From contig NC_080546.1 of assembly GCF_028640845.1 (NCBI RefSeq), forward strand, positions 30,401,020 to 30,465,019: a DNA stretch of 64,000 nucleotides, written 5' to 3'. The stretch is from Ahaetulla prasina. Taxonomy: Eukaryota > Chordata > Lepidosauria > Squamata > Colubridae. Shown here piece by piece: positions 1 through 11,863 of the stretch. The position numbers were made by a program, and so were the translations under genes. The notes below the pieces were generated by a model. That model ran no database searches. It was not told where the DNA came from and worked only from the letters and a program-made list of their open reading frames with translations. The number at the start of each line of letters is the position of its first letter. Position 1 is the stretch's first letter.

Positions 1-1480
1 TTTTAGTCCATGCAGCACATTGTATCTAAATTAAAAAATACAGAAAGAGAAAAACAGATGTATAAATTCTACTATTGAAAATCTTTTTAATAATTTAAAA
101 AACAGTAAAAGTATTGAACATTAGGAATACAAAAAAAAAGAGAGAAAAATGGTATGACATTCTTTTAGTTAAGACGAGCGGTCCTAATTTCACTTGCTGT
201 CTTCTGGACTGCTTCAAGTGGATTTGCAGTGTTTTCATGAATGTCAACTTTTAGACATTCGTGTTTCTTCTTTTCCTATGTTTCTCACAAGACATGCATT
301 TCATCTTTAATGCCGCATTCAGATCACAAAAAGGACCCTCCTTCCTTTAATCTTCCAGTTCTCAATATATATCCAGGTAGGCTTCAGATCCTGTGTCAGG
401 AGGACTTCCATTTCTATCACTTCCTCCTTGATGAATGAAATTCTCCACCTAAGCAAACAAGCACTTCAGAGAACTCTCCTTGACAGGGCTGTTAATCCCA
501 AGATCCTTCCTTATCACTCCATGATTCAAGGGTTGAGGAAGTACAGTATCCCTGCACCGCCTGGCTCTTACATAACTACATGCAAATGTTGAAACCTAAC
601 AAGGAAATCCCTCTGTGGGTGGCTGCTTTTTTTACCATGGATCTTACAAGAACGGACACCTTTTCTGAGCCTGCATAATTTGATTTTGCAGCTACCCAAT
701 CACATATGCAATATATGTGATTAACCTGATTAATATCATGTTGCACTATATAAATCATCTCTTCCTTCAATCGTTGAAGCCTACTTTATTTTATTAGTTT
801 TTTCAGAGCCTTTAGCTTTATTTATATATTCTACTATAATGTAAAATACCCTAGTAGAACAATAAGCAAACAAAGAACTAAAATAAATACAAATTTTCCT
901 CTACTATCTCCCTTTGCCTTTCTCTTCACTGAATTTTTACATTGACATTTCTTCAAGAGATGGATCTATCTTTTCTGTAAATGATAATGATCGTACTATG
1001 GAACAGCTAAAGCCAATATGGCTTCTTTTACATGTTTGAGACTACAATGTATGAAAGTGATGGTCTTGTTAAATTAAACAAGAAATGCATCAATCGAACA
1101 CATCCAACCTGTCAGTTATACAGCCCATTATTTGTTTTATTAAAATTTGTTTCAAAAAAAGTATGTTTTTAGCAAATGTAGTGTGAAACAGCAAAAGAGA
1201 ATGTGTAACTTCGAAAATTTTAACAAGCAGTTTGCATGAACTGGGCTGAAATGACTTAATTAGTAATCCTGCATTCCTTGTTTAAAAGCTGAGTGCATGA
1301 TAGCTGAACTTTTCTTTAAGACTGGCAATGTGTCAGCATTCCTCAGTTGTAGGCAGCAGACTTAGGAAAAATAAAGCAAGTCATGGGGCAAATTGTTTTC
1401 TCCTCCAACACCTTGTTCCAGCACCTTTTTTAAATCTCTTCAATACTGCCACCTCTGCCTTGTGGTTGAACTAATTTTTT
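1..1480. other. AT-rich non-coding DNA, nothing recognised
   Basis: Short open frames occur here (for example 241-438) but none has a recognisable motif, splice context or repeat identity. A small perfect hairpin with 10-base arms lies at 698-722. I see no RNA gene or mobile element. Confidence 0.6.
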
Positions 1481-1625
1481 TATTATTATTTGAATTTATA
1501 TCCCGCCCTTCTCCGAAGACTCAGGGCGGCTTACATTGTGTTAAGCAATAGTCTTCATCCATTTGTATATTATATACAAAGTCAACTTTTATTGCCCCCA
1601 ACAATCTGGGTCCTAATCTAATGGG
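1481..1625 (-). repeat. 3'-end fragment of a CR1/L2-type LINE
   Basis: The block at 1500-1535 contains the 'cccgccctt...gactcagggcggc' signature, the reverse complement of the terminal hairpin-like 3' end seen in the L2-type copies of this window (near 3225-3260 and 29700-29735). The following 'caacaatctgggtcct' stretch is also present at 59388-59402. Only the non-coding 3' end is left, so the subfamily cannot be fixed. Confidence 0.55.
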
Positions 1626-1795
1626 ACTAGGATTTAGCCACACTAGTGGTCTTATTCTTGTTACATCTGCTAAGGAAGCTGTGATCTAAAACATCACAAC
1701 TGATCATTCAATCACGAGAAAAGAAATATTTAAGAGGTTCTGTACTATTGCAGATGAAGTCTTCCACAAGTGTGAGAAGCAGCAGCTTGTATCCT

Positions 1796-2099
1796 TAAAC
1801 TCACTCCCCAAACCCTCCAATCTTGATTGCAGAAAATGTGACTTCAGTAACAGAGTTGTTAATGCTTGGAATACACTACCTGACTCTGTGGTCTCTTCCC
1901 AAAATCCCAAAATCTTCAGCCAAAAACTGTCTACTATTGACCTCACCCCATTCCTAAAAGGGCTATAAGGGGCATGCATAAGAGCACAAGCGTGCCTACC
2001 ATTCCTGTCCTATTGTTTCCTTTCGTTATATCCAATTAATTTAGTTATCACATACTCATACTTATATATATACTTATATATTGTATAGTTATTTCATGC
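1796..2099 (+). mobile_element. LINE family B, 3' part of copy 1 (left of nested L2-type LINE)
   Basis: The sequence matches the C-terminal RT tail and 3' UTR found again at 12226-12645, 21189-22105, 44270-44698 and 54933-55442 (minus). The coding remnant carries the Leu-Asp-Cys-Arg-Lys and 'AWNTLPDSVVSS' motifs, typical of the C-terminus of CR1/Jockey-group LINEs. It is interrupted at 2099 by the L2-type element, and its tail resumes at 3289. Weaker similarity may extend left to about 1690. The clade within the CR1/Rex1/L3 group is uncertain. Confidence 0.65.
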
Positions 2100-3288
2100 A
2101 CGGTCGCAGACGGTATTGTCAGGGGGGCGGAGATCGACTGCGAGGCGCCTCACTTGTGGGGTGCCACAGGGGTCGATTCTCTCGCCTCTCCTGTTCAACA
2201 TCTACATGAAGCCGCTGGGTGAGATCATCAGTGGTTTTGGGGTGAGGTACCAACTGTACGCTGATGACACGCAGCTGTACTTTTCCACCCCAGGCCACCC
2301 CAAAGAAGCTATCGAAGTGCTGTCCCGGTGCCTGGAAGCCGTACGGGTCTGGATGGGGAGAAACAGGCTCAAGCTCAATCCCTCCAAGACGGAGTGGCTG
2401 TGGATGCCGGCACCCCGGTACAGGCAGCTGCAGTTGCAGCTGACTGTTGAGGGCGAAACATTGGCCCCAGCGGAAAGGGTGCGCAACTTGGGCTGTCGTT
2501 TGAAGATCATTTGACGGCCGTGTCCAGGAGAGCTTTTCATCAGGTTCGCCTGTTTCGCCAGTTGCGCCCTTCTGTGACCGGGATGCCCTATGCACGGTCA
2601 CTCACGGTCTTGTTACCTCCCGCCTGGATTATTGCAATGCTCTCTACATGGGGCTTCCCTTGAAGAGCACCCGGAGGCTGCAGTTAGTTCAGAATGCCGC
2701 TGCGCGGGTGATAGAGGAAGCCAGAGGTGGCTCCCACATAACACCACTCCTGCGCAGACTGCACTGGCTACCTGTGGTCTTCCAGGTGCACTTCAAGGTG
2801 TTGGTCACTACCTTTAAAGCGCTCCATGGCTTAGGGCCAGGGTACTTACGGGACCGCTTTCTGCTACCGAATACCTCCCACCGTCCCGTACGCTCACACA
2901 GAGAGGGGCTTCTCAGGGTGCTGTCCACCAAGCAATGTCGGCTGGCGACCCCCAGGGGAAGGTCCTTCTCTGTGGGGGCTCCTACCCTCTGGAACAGACT
3001 TCCCCCTGGATTACGCCAACTGCCTGACCTTCGGACCTTCCGCCGTGAGCTCAAGACCTATTTATTCATCCGTGCGGGACTGGCTTCGTGATTTTTAAAT
3101 TTTATAATTTTATATTTTTAGAGAGTTTAATTTTAATAGGATATTGTTTTATAACTCAGCCCATATATAATAAGTTTTTTAATTGTTGTTTTAATTGTAT
3201 ATTGTTCTATTTTTATTATGGCTGTGAACCGCCCTGAGTCCTTCGGGAGAAGGGCAGTATAAAAATCTAATAAATAAATAAATAAAAA
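2100..3288 (+). mobile_element. L2-type LINE copy 1, 5'-truncated, nested in family B
   Basis: This is a non-LTR retrotransposon fragment carrying the second half of the reverse transcriptase, the C-terminal region and the 3' UTR ending in (AAAT)n. The 3' UTR has the 'ccctgagtccttcgggagaagggc' block shared with the copy at 28327-29770 and the fragment at 43981-44260. Insertion was into the 3' tail of a family B LINE: 'atgc' occurs at both edges (2096-2099 and 3289-3292), consistent with a short target-site duplication. It is GC-rich against the surrounding AT-rich DNA. Confidence 0.75.
2116..3091 (+). pseudogene. broken reverse transcriptase C-terminal half of L2-type LINE
   Basis: The frame 2116-2514 carries RT motif B-like 'GVPQGS' and the catalytic 'YADDTQLY' (about 2260-2283). 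The frame 2648-3091 carries 'RLQLVQNAAARVIE' and the 'LHWLPV' C-terminal block, followed by a 'WNRLPPGLR' tail, all typical of the L2/CR1 group. Compared with the copy at 28943-29000, about 20 bases are missing near 2490, which shifts the frame between the two parts. The N-terminal RT and the endonuclease are absent. It cannot be functional. Confidence 0.7.
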
Positions 3289-3345
3289 ATGCTTACGCTT
3301 ATATATACTATGTGACAAAATAAATAAATAAATAAACAAACAAAC
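3289..3345 (+). mobile_element. 3' tail of LINE family B copy 1
   Basis: This continues the 1796-2099 element after the nested L2-type insertion. It reads 'atgcttacgcttatatatac', then 'gtgacaaaataaataaata', the same terminal sequence as at 22012-22060. Confidence 0.65.
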
Positions 3346-4559
3346 CAGATCACTGGTCAAACAAACCAGAACACAAAACATATTGTGTTTGCAAGGTTGG
3401 AGGTTCTGTCCTTCACCACAAATTTGCCTTCAAAGAAATTGAAGGAAAATGGAAAAGAATATATTCAGTGCAGTGAGGCAGAGGGTTTTCAGGCAGTCTT
3501 GGCATTGCCCATTAACAGAAGAGGACATTATACCCCCCCTCCCCGCCTTCATGAAACTCCTTCATGAAAAGATGGTGTTATTGCCATGGATTCTAGTTTG
3601 CTTGTGGGTGGAAACATACCAAGGATGCTGCTGAAATTGGACTAGAGCCTGAACATTTCCTGATAAAATCTTCCATGATTTTATATGGTAGTGAATAACC
3701 TGAGCAGGCTTTCCCATCTACACTGTGGGAGATGTGTTTACAGATATAAAGAGCATCTGTAATCTGAAATATTTTGTTTGCAATGTGGTATCTTAACTCA
3801 ATTTATAGCCCCTTATCTGTTTGTTAAGCAAAGATCTAAGTACTTCCCATATCTGCAAAGCAGATTTTTGAAATCCATTGATCAGAAAAAACTGCAACTA
3901 TTTCTTGACGAGTTGCGCTCCAAAACCTACTGTCATTTCAGTAGTTACCTTATACTTTCCGTAGTTTGTGTACTTTTCTCAGCTGCATTCTTTTTCTCTA
4001 TAACCACCTATTAACTGGGATATTTATTTTTAAAATACACAATAGCATCTTGGACAGTTCTATGAAAGGTGATGTAATCAATGCACACAGAGAGTAATCT
4101 TCGTGTTTCCCTACATTTGTTATCTTAAAAGTGGTATTGTTTATTGAAGTGCAGTCTGAATTTTGCAATAATTAACAAATTGGTATTATGTTAGATGTTA
4201 TGCATTTATATGTGATTACCTTCTATGGAAGTGATCAAAGCAACACATACTCACTTAGCATTTATCTTATATAGAGTCAGTTGCGGAAAATACTGGTAAA
4301 ATAATTTTAATGTACAATCATAAAATATTGGAATTCTTTTTGTTTTTACTTAGATAAATGTTTGAGACAGAAAACTCACATCTTGATGTTTCTGATTATG
4401 TCTTCTTTGGTAGAATCAATGTGGAGTCTACCTTTTAATCTGTTCGCATTTTACTGAACTGGCATAGAGAATAAACACCGCAGAACCCTAAACTTGGATT
4501 GACGTTGACATTCATTGGGTACCTATCAGTTTAATTTGTTTTGTTAAAACAAATTTTAT
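3346..4559. other. non-coding, nothing recognised
   Basis: An open frame at 3778-4014 encodes 78 residues with a hydrophobic C-terminus but has no recognisable family or splice context, so I do not call it. No repeat identity was seen. Confidence 0.5.
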
Positions 4560-4975
4560 CGGATCATCCTTAGAAAACCTTATAAACAATGATCTCTCAT
4601 TTCTTAACTGGCAAAATCTATTCTCAACCTGTATCACTGCAGAAGACCACTATAAAGTATTCCTATTTGTAATCAATAAAATCATCAAACTATATATACC
4701 ACAAATCACCACCAAAATAAAAAAAAAAATACCCATATCAATAAAAAAGCTTCAATCCAAAAAAAAATGCCTCTGGAGAAGAAACAAAAAGGGCTATGTA
4801 GCAAGCTTCAAAAACTATTACCGTTCCTGTCCTATTGTTCCCTTTCATTATAACAAACTAACATGGTTGTTGCATACTTTTGCTTATATATATTTTTTTC
4901 TTTTATAATGTGTTGATTTTCTTATGTTGATGTTTGTGTATACTGTTGTGACAAAATGAAATAAAAAAACCCCAT
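4560..4975 (+). mobile_element. LINE family B, internally deleted copy
   Basis: From 4562 to about 4815 the frame reads through degenerate LINE sequence of the endonuclease-RT linker type: 'DLSFLNWQNLFS', then a Lys/Arg-rich 'KKCLWRRNKKGY' stretch. At about 4820 it jumps directly to the family B 3' UTR ('ttaccgttcctgtcctattg') and its terminal 'gttgtgacaaaatgaaataa'. The whole RT domain is therefore missing, which is a deletion rather than the usual 5' truncation. Assignment of the first half to family B rests on its junction with the family B tail. Confidence 0.5.
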
Positions 4976-6269
4976 AAATATTAAAAAAAAAATACGCCCA
5001 GCCAGCTGCCTCTTTAGGATAAAATACTTTTAAAATAAAAGAAAAAAATAACTCCTAATAACAAGGAACATCAGTTCTAATGACCTCTTCATGCCAGTTT
5101 AAGCCTTGATATTGATAGTAGTCTGAAGCCCATTCTCTGGCTGATTGATTGGGACCTCTTTTTTGTGGGGGGTGGGGGGCTCATATTTCAGATATGGGGC
5201 AAGCCCATCTGCACCACAGACTGGAGGCTGTATAAAGAAAATAGTAACCCCAATGTTAATAAATGAGATGTAAAGCAACAAGTAGAGTTCTGCCAAGCCT
5301 TTTTTACACTTTTCCCCAAAGCATGTTCATTCATTCTGATGGAAAGACAATTGCCTTTTAGTTTCTATTAATCTGGTGACATGTCATGATTAGAATAAGG
5401 TATCTTCAACTCTCACTATAGGTTAGCCAAAAGTTTTTCTGAGTGTCCTGTCTGTCATTCTAGGTGCCTCTCTTTAATTATCCACAGCCTCCTTGGCTTC
5501 TCACTCTTCACTTTTAACACAAAAAGAATATATAATGTGCTTTTTCAGAAGTGGAAACTTTGGCAAGCAGGAAGCTGCAGAGTGATACATATGTTGGAAA
5601 GAAAAAGAAAATAGCACCCTCCACCAAAGCACATTATCAATCCAAGAATCATTTCTTTCATCAGAAGTAATGTGAGAAACAATGAGATAGAAGAACAAAT
5701 TCCTCCTTCATAGGACACTAAGTCAAGAAAACAAAGTCTTGGACGCAGGAAGGTAGGTTTTTTCTAAAGTTAAATTAAAAGTTATACACATTATTTAACT
5801 TCATCAGATATTGAAGTTATCTCGAAAGTCTGACTGTAGTTCGGACGGGAATCTTGGGAGAGATCAACAGTATGAATAGTATAGCTGTGTAGCAATGGGA
5901 TTTCATTCCAAAAAGCTGCTTCAGGGCTATTGTGGGCTAAATAATAAACTTCTTCACCACTCTTTCAACCAATTGTATCTTTTTCTAGGACTGCTGTCTG
6001 CAGGTAGGGTCTGGGGAAATATAAGCTGATTTAACTTTCAGTTAGATTAAGAAAAGCCCATCTGGCTTCAAATAATTTTGCAGCAGCTTGCAAGAGATTC
6101 AGTTATCCATAGTTTCCTCCCCCCACACCCTTAGATAGTTTTCTACCGCTATGACTTTCCCATTTCCCCTTCCAAGTTACCAGTCATTTACTTTCTGAGG
6201 GTGGCTAATTGATATGTATTTGACATATTTTATTTAGTCATTTATATATGTGTGTATGTGTATAAATTT
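4976..6269. other. non-coding, nothing recognised
   Basis: A G-rich run lies at 5164-5180. The open frames at 5099-5296 (-) and 5501-5698 (-) have no recognisable motif. I see no repeat or RNA gene. Confidence 0.5.
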
Positions 6270-6535
6270 CAGTGGTGAAATCCAATTGTTTTTACTACCA
6301 GTTCTGTGGGTGTGGCTTCATGGTCATGGTGTAGCTTGGTGGGTGTGGCTTGGTGGGTGTGGCAGGGGAAGGATACTGCAAGATCCCCATTCCTAGGGGA
6401 AGGATATTGCAAAATCTCCATCCCCACCCCACTCTGGGGCTAGCCAGAGGAGGTATTTGCCAGTTCTCCGAACTACTCAAAATTTCTGCTACTGGTTCTC
6501 CAGAACCTGTCAGAACCTGCTGGATTTCACCCCTG
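6270..6535 (+). mobile_element. hAT-like MITE, family M1, complete copy
   Basis: A 266-base non-autonomous element begins 'cagtggtgaaatcc' and ends 'ggatttcacccctg', so the termini are inverted repeats starting with CAG. It is flanked by a perfect 8-base duplication 'ataaattt' (6262-6269 and 6536-6543), the target-site size of the hAT superfamily. Inside are two units of a GC-rich motif around 'ggaaggatactgcaa'. Open frames on both strands here are repeat sequence, not genes. Confidence 0.8.
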
Positions 6536-6750
6536 ATAAATTTGTATGTATGTATGTGTATAAATATGTATGCAGAATCAAAGCAAAAACAAAATGTGTA
6601 TGGTGGTATAACAACTAACTTAAAAATAAACATCCCAACATTACATTTTTCCAGTTTAGATCAGAATAGTCCTTGAATAGAAGGATATCACCCTGCTATG
6701 TATGTACACACTCATCCACTCACATGGATTGAAGGATGGGTCGATGAATA

Positions 6751-6777
6751 ATAGATAGATGGATGGATGGATGGATG

Positions 6778-6836
<59 letters not shown>

Positions 6837-6940
6837 GGATGGATGGATGGATGGATGGATGGATGGATGGATGGATGGATGGATGGATGGATGGATGGAT
6901 GGACAGATGGACAGACAGACAGACGGACGGACAGACAGAC
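6751..6940. repeat. compound GATA / GGAT / ACAG microsatellite
   Basis: A GATA block of about 14 units (about 6777-6834) is followed by a long GGAT block and then ACAG/ACGG units. Minus-strand open frames reading Ile-His-Pro-Ser and Ile-Tyr-Leu-Ser repeats are translations of the microsatellite. GATA arrays are the core of the snake Bkm satellite (established knowledge); this single short tract does not by itself show sex linkage. Confidence 0.9.
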
Positions 6941-9136
6941 ATATCTTTATAGAGTTTACTTGTAATTCTTTGCTTGGGACAGAAAGTTGGGACAGTGCCG
7001 CAACAGGGGATTGATTTTCATGGCATTCCAAACTGAGCTCATCTTCCTGAGAAAGAGAGGGAAGAGGGAGTGGGAGAGAGATTTCTGATGTGTTTCACAC
7101 TTGTGATTTTTTTTATATTTTAGGCAAATGTTATAACCACTCTGCTCCTAAAATTCCTGTTTCTCATCAATAGCTGTAGCAGATGTTAGTATGATAGAGA
7201 GGAACAAAGCAGCAACAATTGACTCAAATGTGGAACATTCCACCAATCAAAATTAAGAGTTGCCTAGAAAAAGGTAATTTACGGAAGACAAATCTAACAT
7301 CAATGCTTGAGTTGACCCAAACTGTAAAACACTACTTTCAACACAGATTAGGAAAACACAGATAGTAGTTACATTGTGGTGGTTTGCAGGGGAGTGGAAG
7401 CTAATATCATCTATTCATGCTCTTCAAAAAAGTTTGGTGTTCCATACACACAAAATGTCCCTTGCGTGTTCCATACACACAAGAATGTCCTTAGGACATT
7501 AGAAACTAATGTCCTAAGCAGCCAATTGCTTCATCCCAATGTCAAAAGAAAGAAGGTGTTTTCCAAAGCAGTTTTCTCTAACCTGGTAGAGAACTGTTGA
7601 AATTACAACTCTCCAGATTTAGATCTATGCTAGTTAGGTATTCTGGAAGTTGCAGTTCCAATATCCCTGGAAGGCATCAAGATATAGAAATCTGCTTAGG
7701 AGATTCTGATATAGCAAAGTGGGTAGAAAAGTCTAGTTAACTACATATTCTTTTATAGTGTATTTTGTTCACTCATAGACTAGCCTTGGTGCAAGTAAAG
7801 CTAGAGAATCTTTCTCAGTGCTATTATTTGTAGAGGCAACAAAATGGACAAGATGGCAGACAAAGAAGAGAGAGCGATAAATGGGTACTTTATGTTTGTG
7901 TGCTAAACGGAGTGAAGCTTACATCATGATTCTCAGTCCTCTATCTTGGGAAAACTGATCTCCACCCTGAATGCCACTGACTGAAATCTTGAATTTACTC
8001 TCACACCCATGTCTTAGCATAGAATTCCTGGGGTTTCTCATCCATTTTAAGTGGCTTTATCAGGCCACTTAATTTACTTAAGGAGGAATCTTGAGGAAAT
8101 TTTCATCATTCTCAGGGAATTTGAAGATTGCCTCCAGTGCAGGGAGAAAAAGATCTTGAATATTTTGATTTCAGCTTTCAACTTTTTAATATAATGAGGA
8201 ACTACTGTTAACTGGGGACATGTGTGACTATATGTACGTTACCCTATTTTATCAGAAGCCAAATGATCACTCTACCTTTGTTTGTGAGACCCGTACAAAT
8301 TAATAACAATAACAACCAAAGAAAACTTTATCTTAATTTCCATAATCTGTATCTACTTCAGTTTGAAACACTGAGAATATAATGCATCATCTGCAAACAT
8401 TGGATGAGTTTCAAAGACCTTTTACCTGCTCTCTATTCGTGCTGCCTCTCATATCTTTACGACATGGAATGAACTACTTGGCGCCACATTGCTGTTATCC
8501 ATTAACCATTCCTTTTTCCTAATCAGCTCAGACTCCATCTTTCTCTGTCCTATCTGTTATTGTCTTCTGAAGAGGGATGCAATGTTCTTTTTGCCCCGTC
8601 TGGTTTGCTTGACATGATTTGTGTATCTGCCTACTAGCAGAGTTCCTTCTACTTAACCCTGTGCATTATCTGCTTTCCCATTTCCCCACCCCTTCTCTAT
8701 AACCAGGCAAAGAGGGTCATACATCTGTAAATGACAGCTGTTATGAAAAATAACGACTTAGCACACATGGCTCTCATCACACACGGACTCATCTTCCACA
8801 CCACAGACATGGCGTGCTTCCCTGCAAAGGGAGAGTGCAGTTAAAAGTTGAAGGAACACCTAATAAATTGCTGGCCCATCCATTTAATAAGCCATCAAAG
8901 ACAGTGTTAGCAAATCCACAAACCAATCAGAAATTTGAGGCAAGAGTATTTTATTTATTTTCCCACAGACATTGTGTAATGTGTTATCACAACCCCAATC
9001 TGTGATCATCCAAGCTGTGAGTTTATGCAGTTTTAAGGAAAACCATGTAAATGCTGTAATGTACATGATTTTTTCCCATTCTCTGATATTTGCTTTTATT
9101 TATTGTCACAAGAATTCTGTGAGATTGGTAGTCATT
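6941..9136. other. non-coding, one perfect hairpin, weak MITE remnant
   Basis: A perfect 13-base inverted repeat with a 3-base loop lies at 7490-7518, next to a local duplication of 'gttccatacacaca' (about 7438-7480). The stretch 7575-7685 resembles a degraded palindromic MITE ('aaattacaactctccag' against 'tctggaagttgcagttcca'). The remainder, including 8430-8800, shows no repeat or coding identity. Confidence 0.45.
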
Positions 9137-9421
9137 CAATGGTGGGTTTCAGAAATTTTTACTACTGGTTCTGTGGGTGTGGTTTGGTGGGCGTGGCTTG
9201 GTGGGTGTGGCAGGGGAAGGTTACTGCAAAATCTCCATTCCCTCCCCAATCCAGGGGAAGGTTACTGCAAAATTCCCATTTCCTTCCAATCAGCTGGGAC
9301 TTGGCAGGCAGAGAATAGATGGTGGGGCCAGTCAGAATTTTACTACTGGTTCTCCAAACTACTCAAAATTTCTGCTACCGGTATTCCAGAACTGGTCAGA
9401 ACCTGCTGAAACCCACCTCTG
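9137..9421 (+). mobile_element. hAT-like MITE, family M1, copy 2
   Basis: It begins 'caatggtgggtttcag' and ends 'gaaacccacctctg', with the same internal order as 6270-6535, including two units of the tandem 'ggggaaggttactgcaaa' motif. The 8-base flanks match at only 5 of 8 positions, so this copy is older or its ends have mutated. Open frames within are repeat-derived. Confidence 0.7.
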
Positions 9422-11169
9422 GACACATTTGACCTTAGCCAAAGAAGCAAAGAGCCATATTATGTTCAACACATTCATGAAAGAGAATTAAGAACCTTCC
9501 TCAGAGTAGAGAAAAACACCAAAATCAAATATATCATTTTATTTTTAAAAAAATCAGCAGGACAATCTTGCAAGTCAGCAGAGAGAGCAGACCCTGACAG
9601 AAGACACAGTCAATATTGAAGCCAGAAGAGTCAGTTCATGCAGCCAGAATTCAAGATGGATCAGGCTTTGGTTGATCCTTTGCCAATATTCCTTCCTTCC
9701 CCATTTTTCCTTCATAAATATATCTTAAATATATATAAATATATATATATATAAATATATCATAAATATTATATATACAAATATATCATAAATATATCAA
9801 AAATAAGTATATCAGCTCAATGGCAGACCCCCATTTTGATTTTGTCTGGATTTTATAGATTTTGTTTTGTTATGTTTTGTTTTGTGTGCCACCTGGAGTC
9901 CATCAGAAGCTTCCATGCTGCCACCTTCTTGACTTGGGAAAATAGGAGGGGAGATTTAGTAGAGGAAATGTAGTTAGACATAATAGCATTCTTCTTTTCG
10001 GTCAAGGTCATGGTGTGCCTGCATCTGGAGGAGGAGTGGTTGAAGTAGTGGCTCAAGTTGGGACGGATGATGATTGGGCCATGTGATGGACTGATGGGTG
10101 CAGGGGCTGGATTTGGGGTTTTAATTTACTGAGGCAAAACCCAGAACTCTCAGATTTGGGTTTTTCCAGATGTGCCAGTATACCTACTCTAATAAATGGG
10201 AACTTTGAGAAAATGCCTGTCTCTGAGTTTTTAATTGGAGTGGGTTTGTTCTGGAATGCTGACACAAGGAATAAGAAAGAGTTGGAATCTTCTGATGTTA
10301 CCACAGCAGATTAGTTACAGAGTCAAACCTTTCAGCTACACTAAGCCTTTCTTTCTTCACATGCAAAGCCTAGATTGTTCAGGAAAAGTACAAGGTACTA
10401 CTTTAGCCCTCTGGTTGCACCATTGCCCTTGACTAAAAGCAGAATGGTTAATAGGCAGCCAGTGTTCAGCTACCAAATATAAAGACCTAACCGCTGATAC
10501 CTACTATTGAGTTAAAGGGCTATCTTCCTATTTATGAGTCAGCAAAATATTAAGCCACTGTGAGTTAATTGTTCATATTGCCAATCTGCATTTTTCTTCC
10601 TTCTGTGGAGTTGTCCTGATAGTAGTTTTGTACAACTACTTAATGATTTTGTGCATAACTGAAATAATCTCACAGGTTTGTTTAGTTGGGAAGTGATGTT
10701 CCCATCGTTTCACTATTATCTCATTTTAGCTTTATATCAGAAGGGTAAAGCTAGCACTGGTCTACCACTTTTATGACTAAACAATGGGTCAAAAGCACAA
10801 TGACAACCCTGGGGTGTATATTAGTTGAGAGGCTAGAAAATGACAAAATTGATGTTTGGGAAAAAGGAGATCAGAGATAAGTCTTTCTCAAATACCCAGG
10901 GGGAAAAATTACCCAAAGACTAACATTTATGCCCCTGTCCAGAACTCTACATTTCTCATTATTTTATTCCACTGAGAAAGTGACTTTTGCAAGAATAATA
11001 AGAATCCCATGGTGTTTTTATAAATAATAGGAATAATGTATTGGAGTGGTAGGCGGGGAAGAAAAGGGCCAAGTCGAGAATGTGGGGGGAATTTCAATCA
11101 AGCCAAGCAATTCAGAAGACTTTAAAACTCATCAGAATCTGTGAGAAAGAAGTCCCTACATATTTTACT
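9422..11169. other. non-coding; AT-rich simple tract near 9719-9815
   Basis: A tract of 'ataaatatat' type repeats lies at 9719-9815. No other repeat, RNA or coding feature was recognised. Confidence 0.5.
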
Positions 11170-11467
11170 CTGCTAGTTGTTGCCAATTATAGAGGCCCGT
11201 GCTCATCTCTGTTTCAAGGCCATTGAGCCAACGCTGTCCAAAGATGTTTATACAGTCATGTGGCCAGTATGACATCACAGAAAGCTGTTACCTTCTGACT
11301 GAAGTGGTACTTATTTATCTACTCTCATTTACATGCTTTTGAACTTCTAGGTTGGCAGGAGCTGGGGAAAGTAATGAAAGCTCACCCTGTTGCATGATGC
11401 TTGAGTCTCGGGGGCTGCCAGCTTTTCTAGCCTAGCATCTTCACTGCTAAGCCATCATGCCCACCCC
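11170..11467 (-). mobile_element. old Sauria-type SINE copy
   Basis: Reverse-complement alignment by eye to the SINE at 11513-11863 runs from the 3' region ('ctagttgttgcc', 'gctcatctctgtttcaa', 'cgctgtccaaaga') through 'catgtggccagtatgac' and 'gttggcagaagctggg'-like segments to the tRNA-like head at the right. The copy is clearly more diverged than the two plus-strand SINEs. Confidence 0.65.
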
Positions 11468-11512
11468 CCATGAGAAAAGAATCTGAAAAAAGGGTGTATA
11501 TATACAAAGTAT

Positions 11513-11863
11513 GAGGGATGTGGTGGTTGAGTGGCTAAGATACTGAGTTTGTCAACCGAAAGGTCAGCAGTTCAACAGTTCAAATCCCTAGTGGGATGAG
11601 CTCCCGCTACTTTTCCCAGCTTCTGCCAACCAAGCAGATCGAAAGCAGTAAAAAATGCAAGTAGAAAAATAGGGACCACCTTTGGTGGGAAGGTAACAGC
11701 ATTCCACGTGCCTTTGGCATTTAGTCATGCCGGCCACATGACCATGGAGATGTCTTCAGACAGCGCTGGCTCTTCGGCTTTGAAACAGAGATGAGCATCA
11801 CCCCCTAGAGTCGGGAACGACTAGCACATATGTGCGAGGGCAACCTTTACCTTTACCTTTTTT
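11513..11863 (+). mobile_element. Sauria-type SINE (tRNA-derived head, BovB-like tail)
   Basis: The head has an A-box-like 'tgagtggctaaga' segment and a B-box-like region ('gttcaaatccctagt'). A conserved body follows ('aaaatagggaccacctttgg', 'catgaccatggagatgtctt', 'tagagtcgggaacgacta'), then a CCTTTA tail. The element is bounded by the 9-base duplication 'acaaagtat' (11504-11512 and 11864-11872), so insertion used target-primed reverse transcription. Sauria SINEs borrow BovB LINE machinery (established knowledge); a BovB remnant is present at 38715-38985. Confidence 0.85.

Noticed and set aside
2119..2601. Minus-strand frame of 160 codons
   Set aside because: It is the antisense shadow of the L2-type RT, whose motifs are on the plus strand.
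3778..4014. Small membrane-protein gene
   Set aside because: A single 78-codon frame with one hydrophobic run, no splice context, homologue or codon signal.
6712..7031. Two minus-strand open frames of 76 and 103 codons
   Set aside because: They translate the GATA/GGAT microsatellite.
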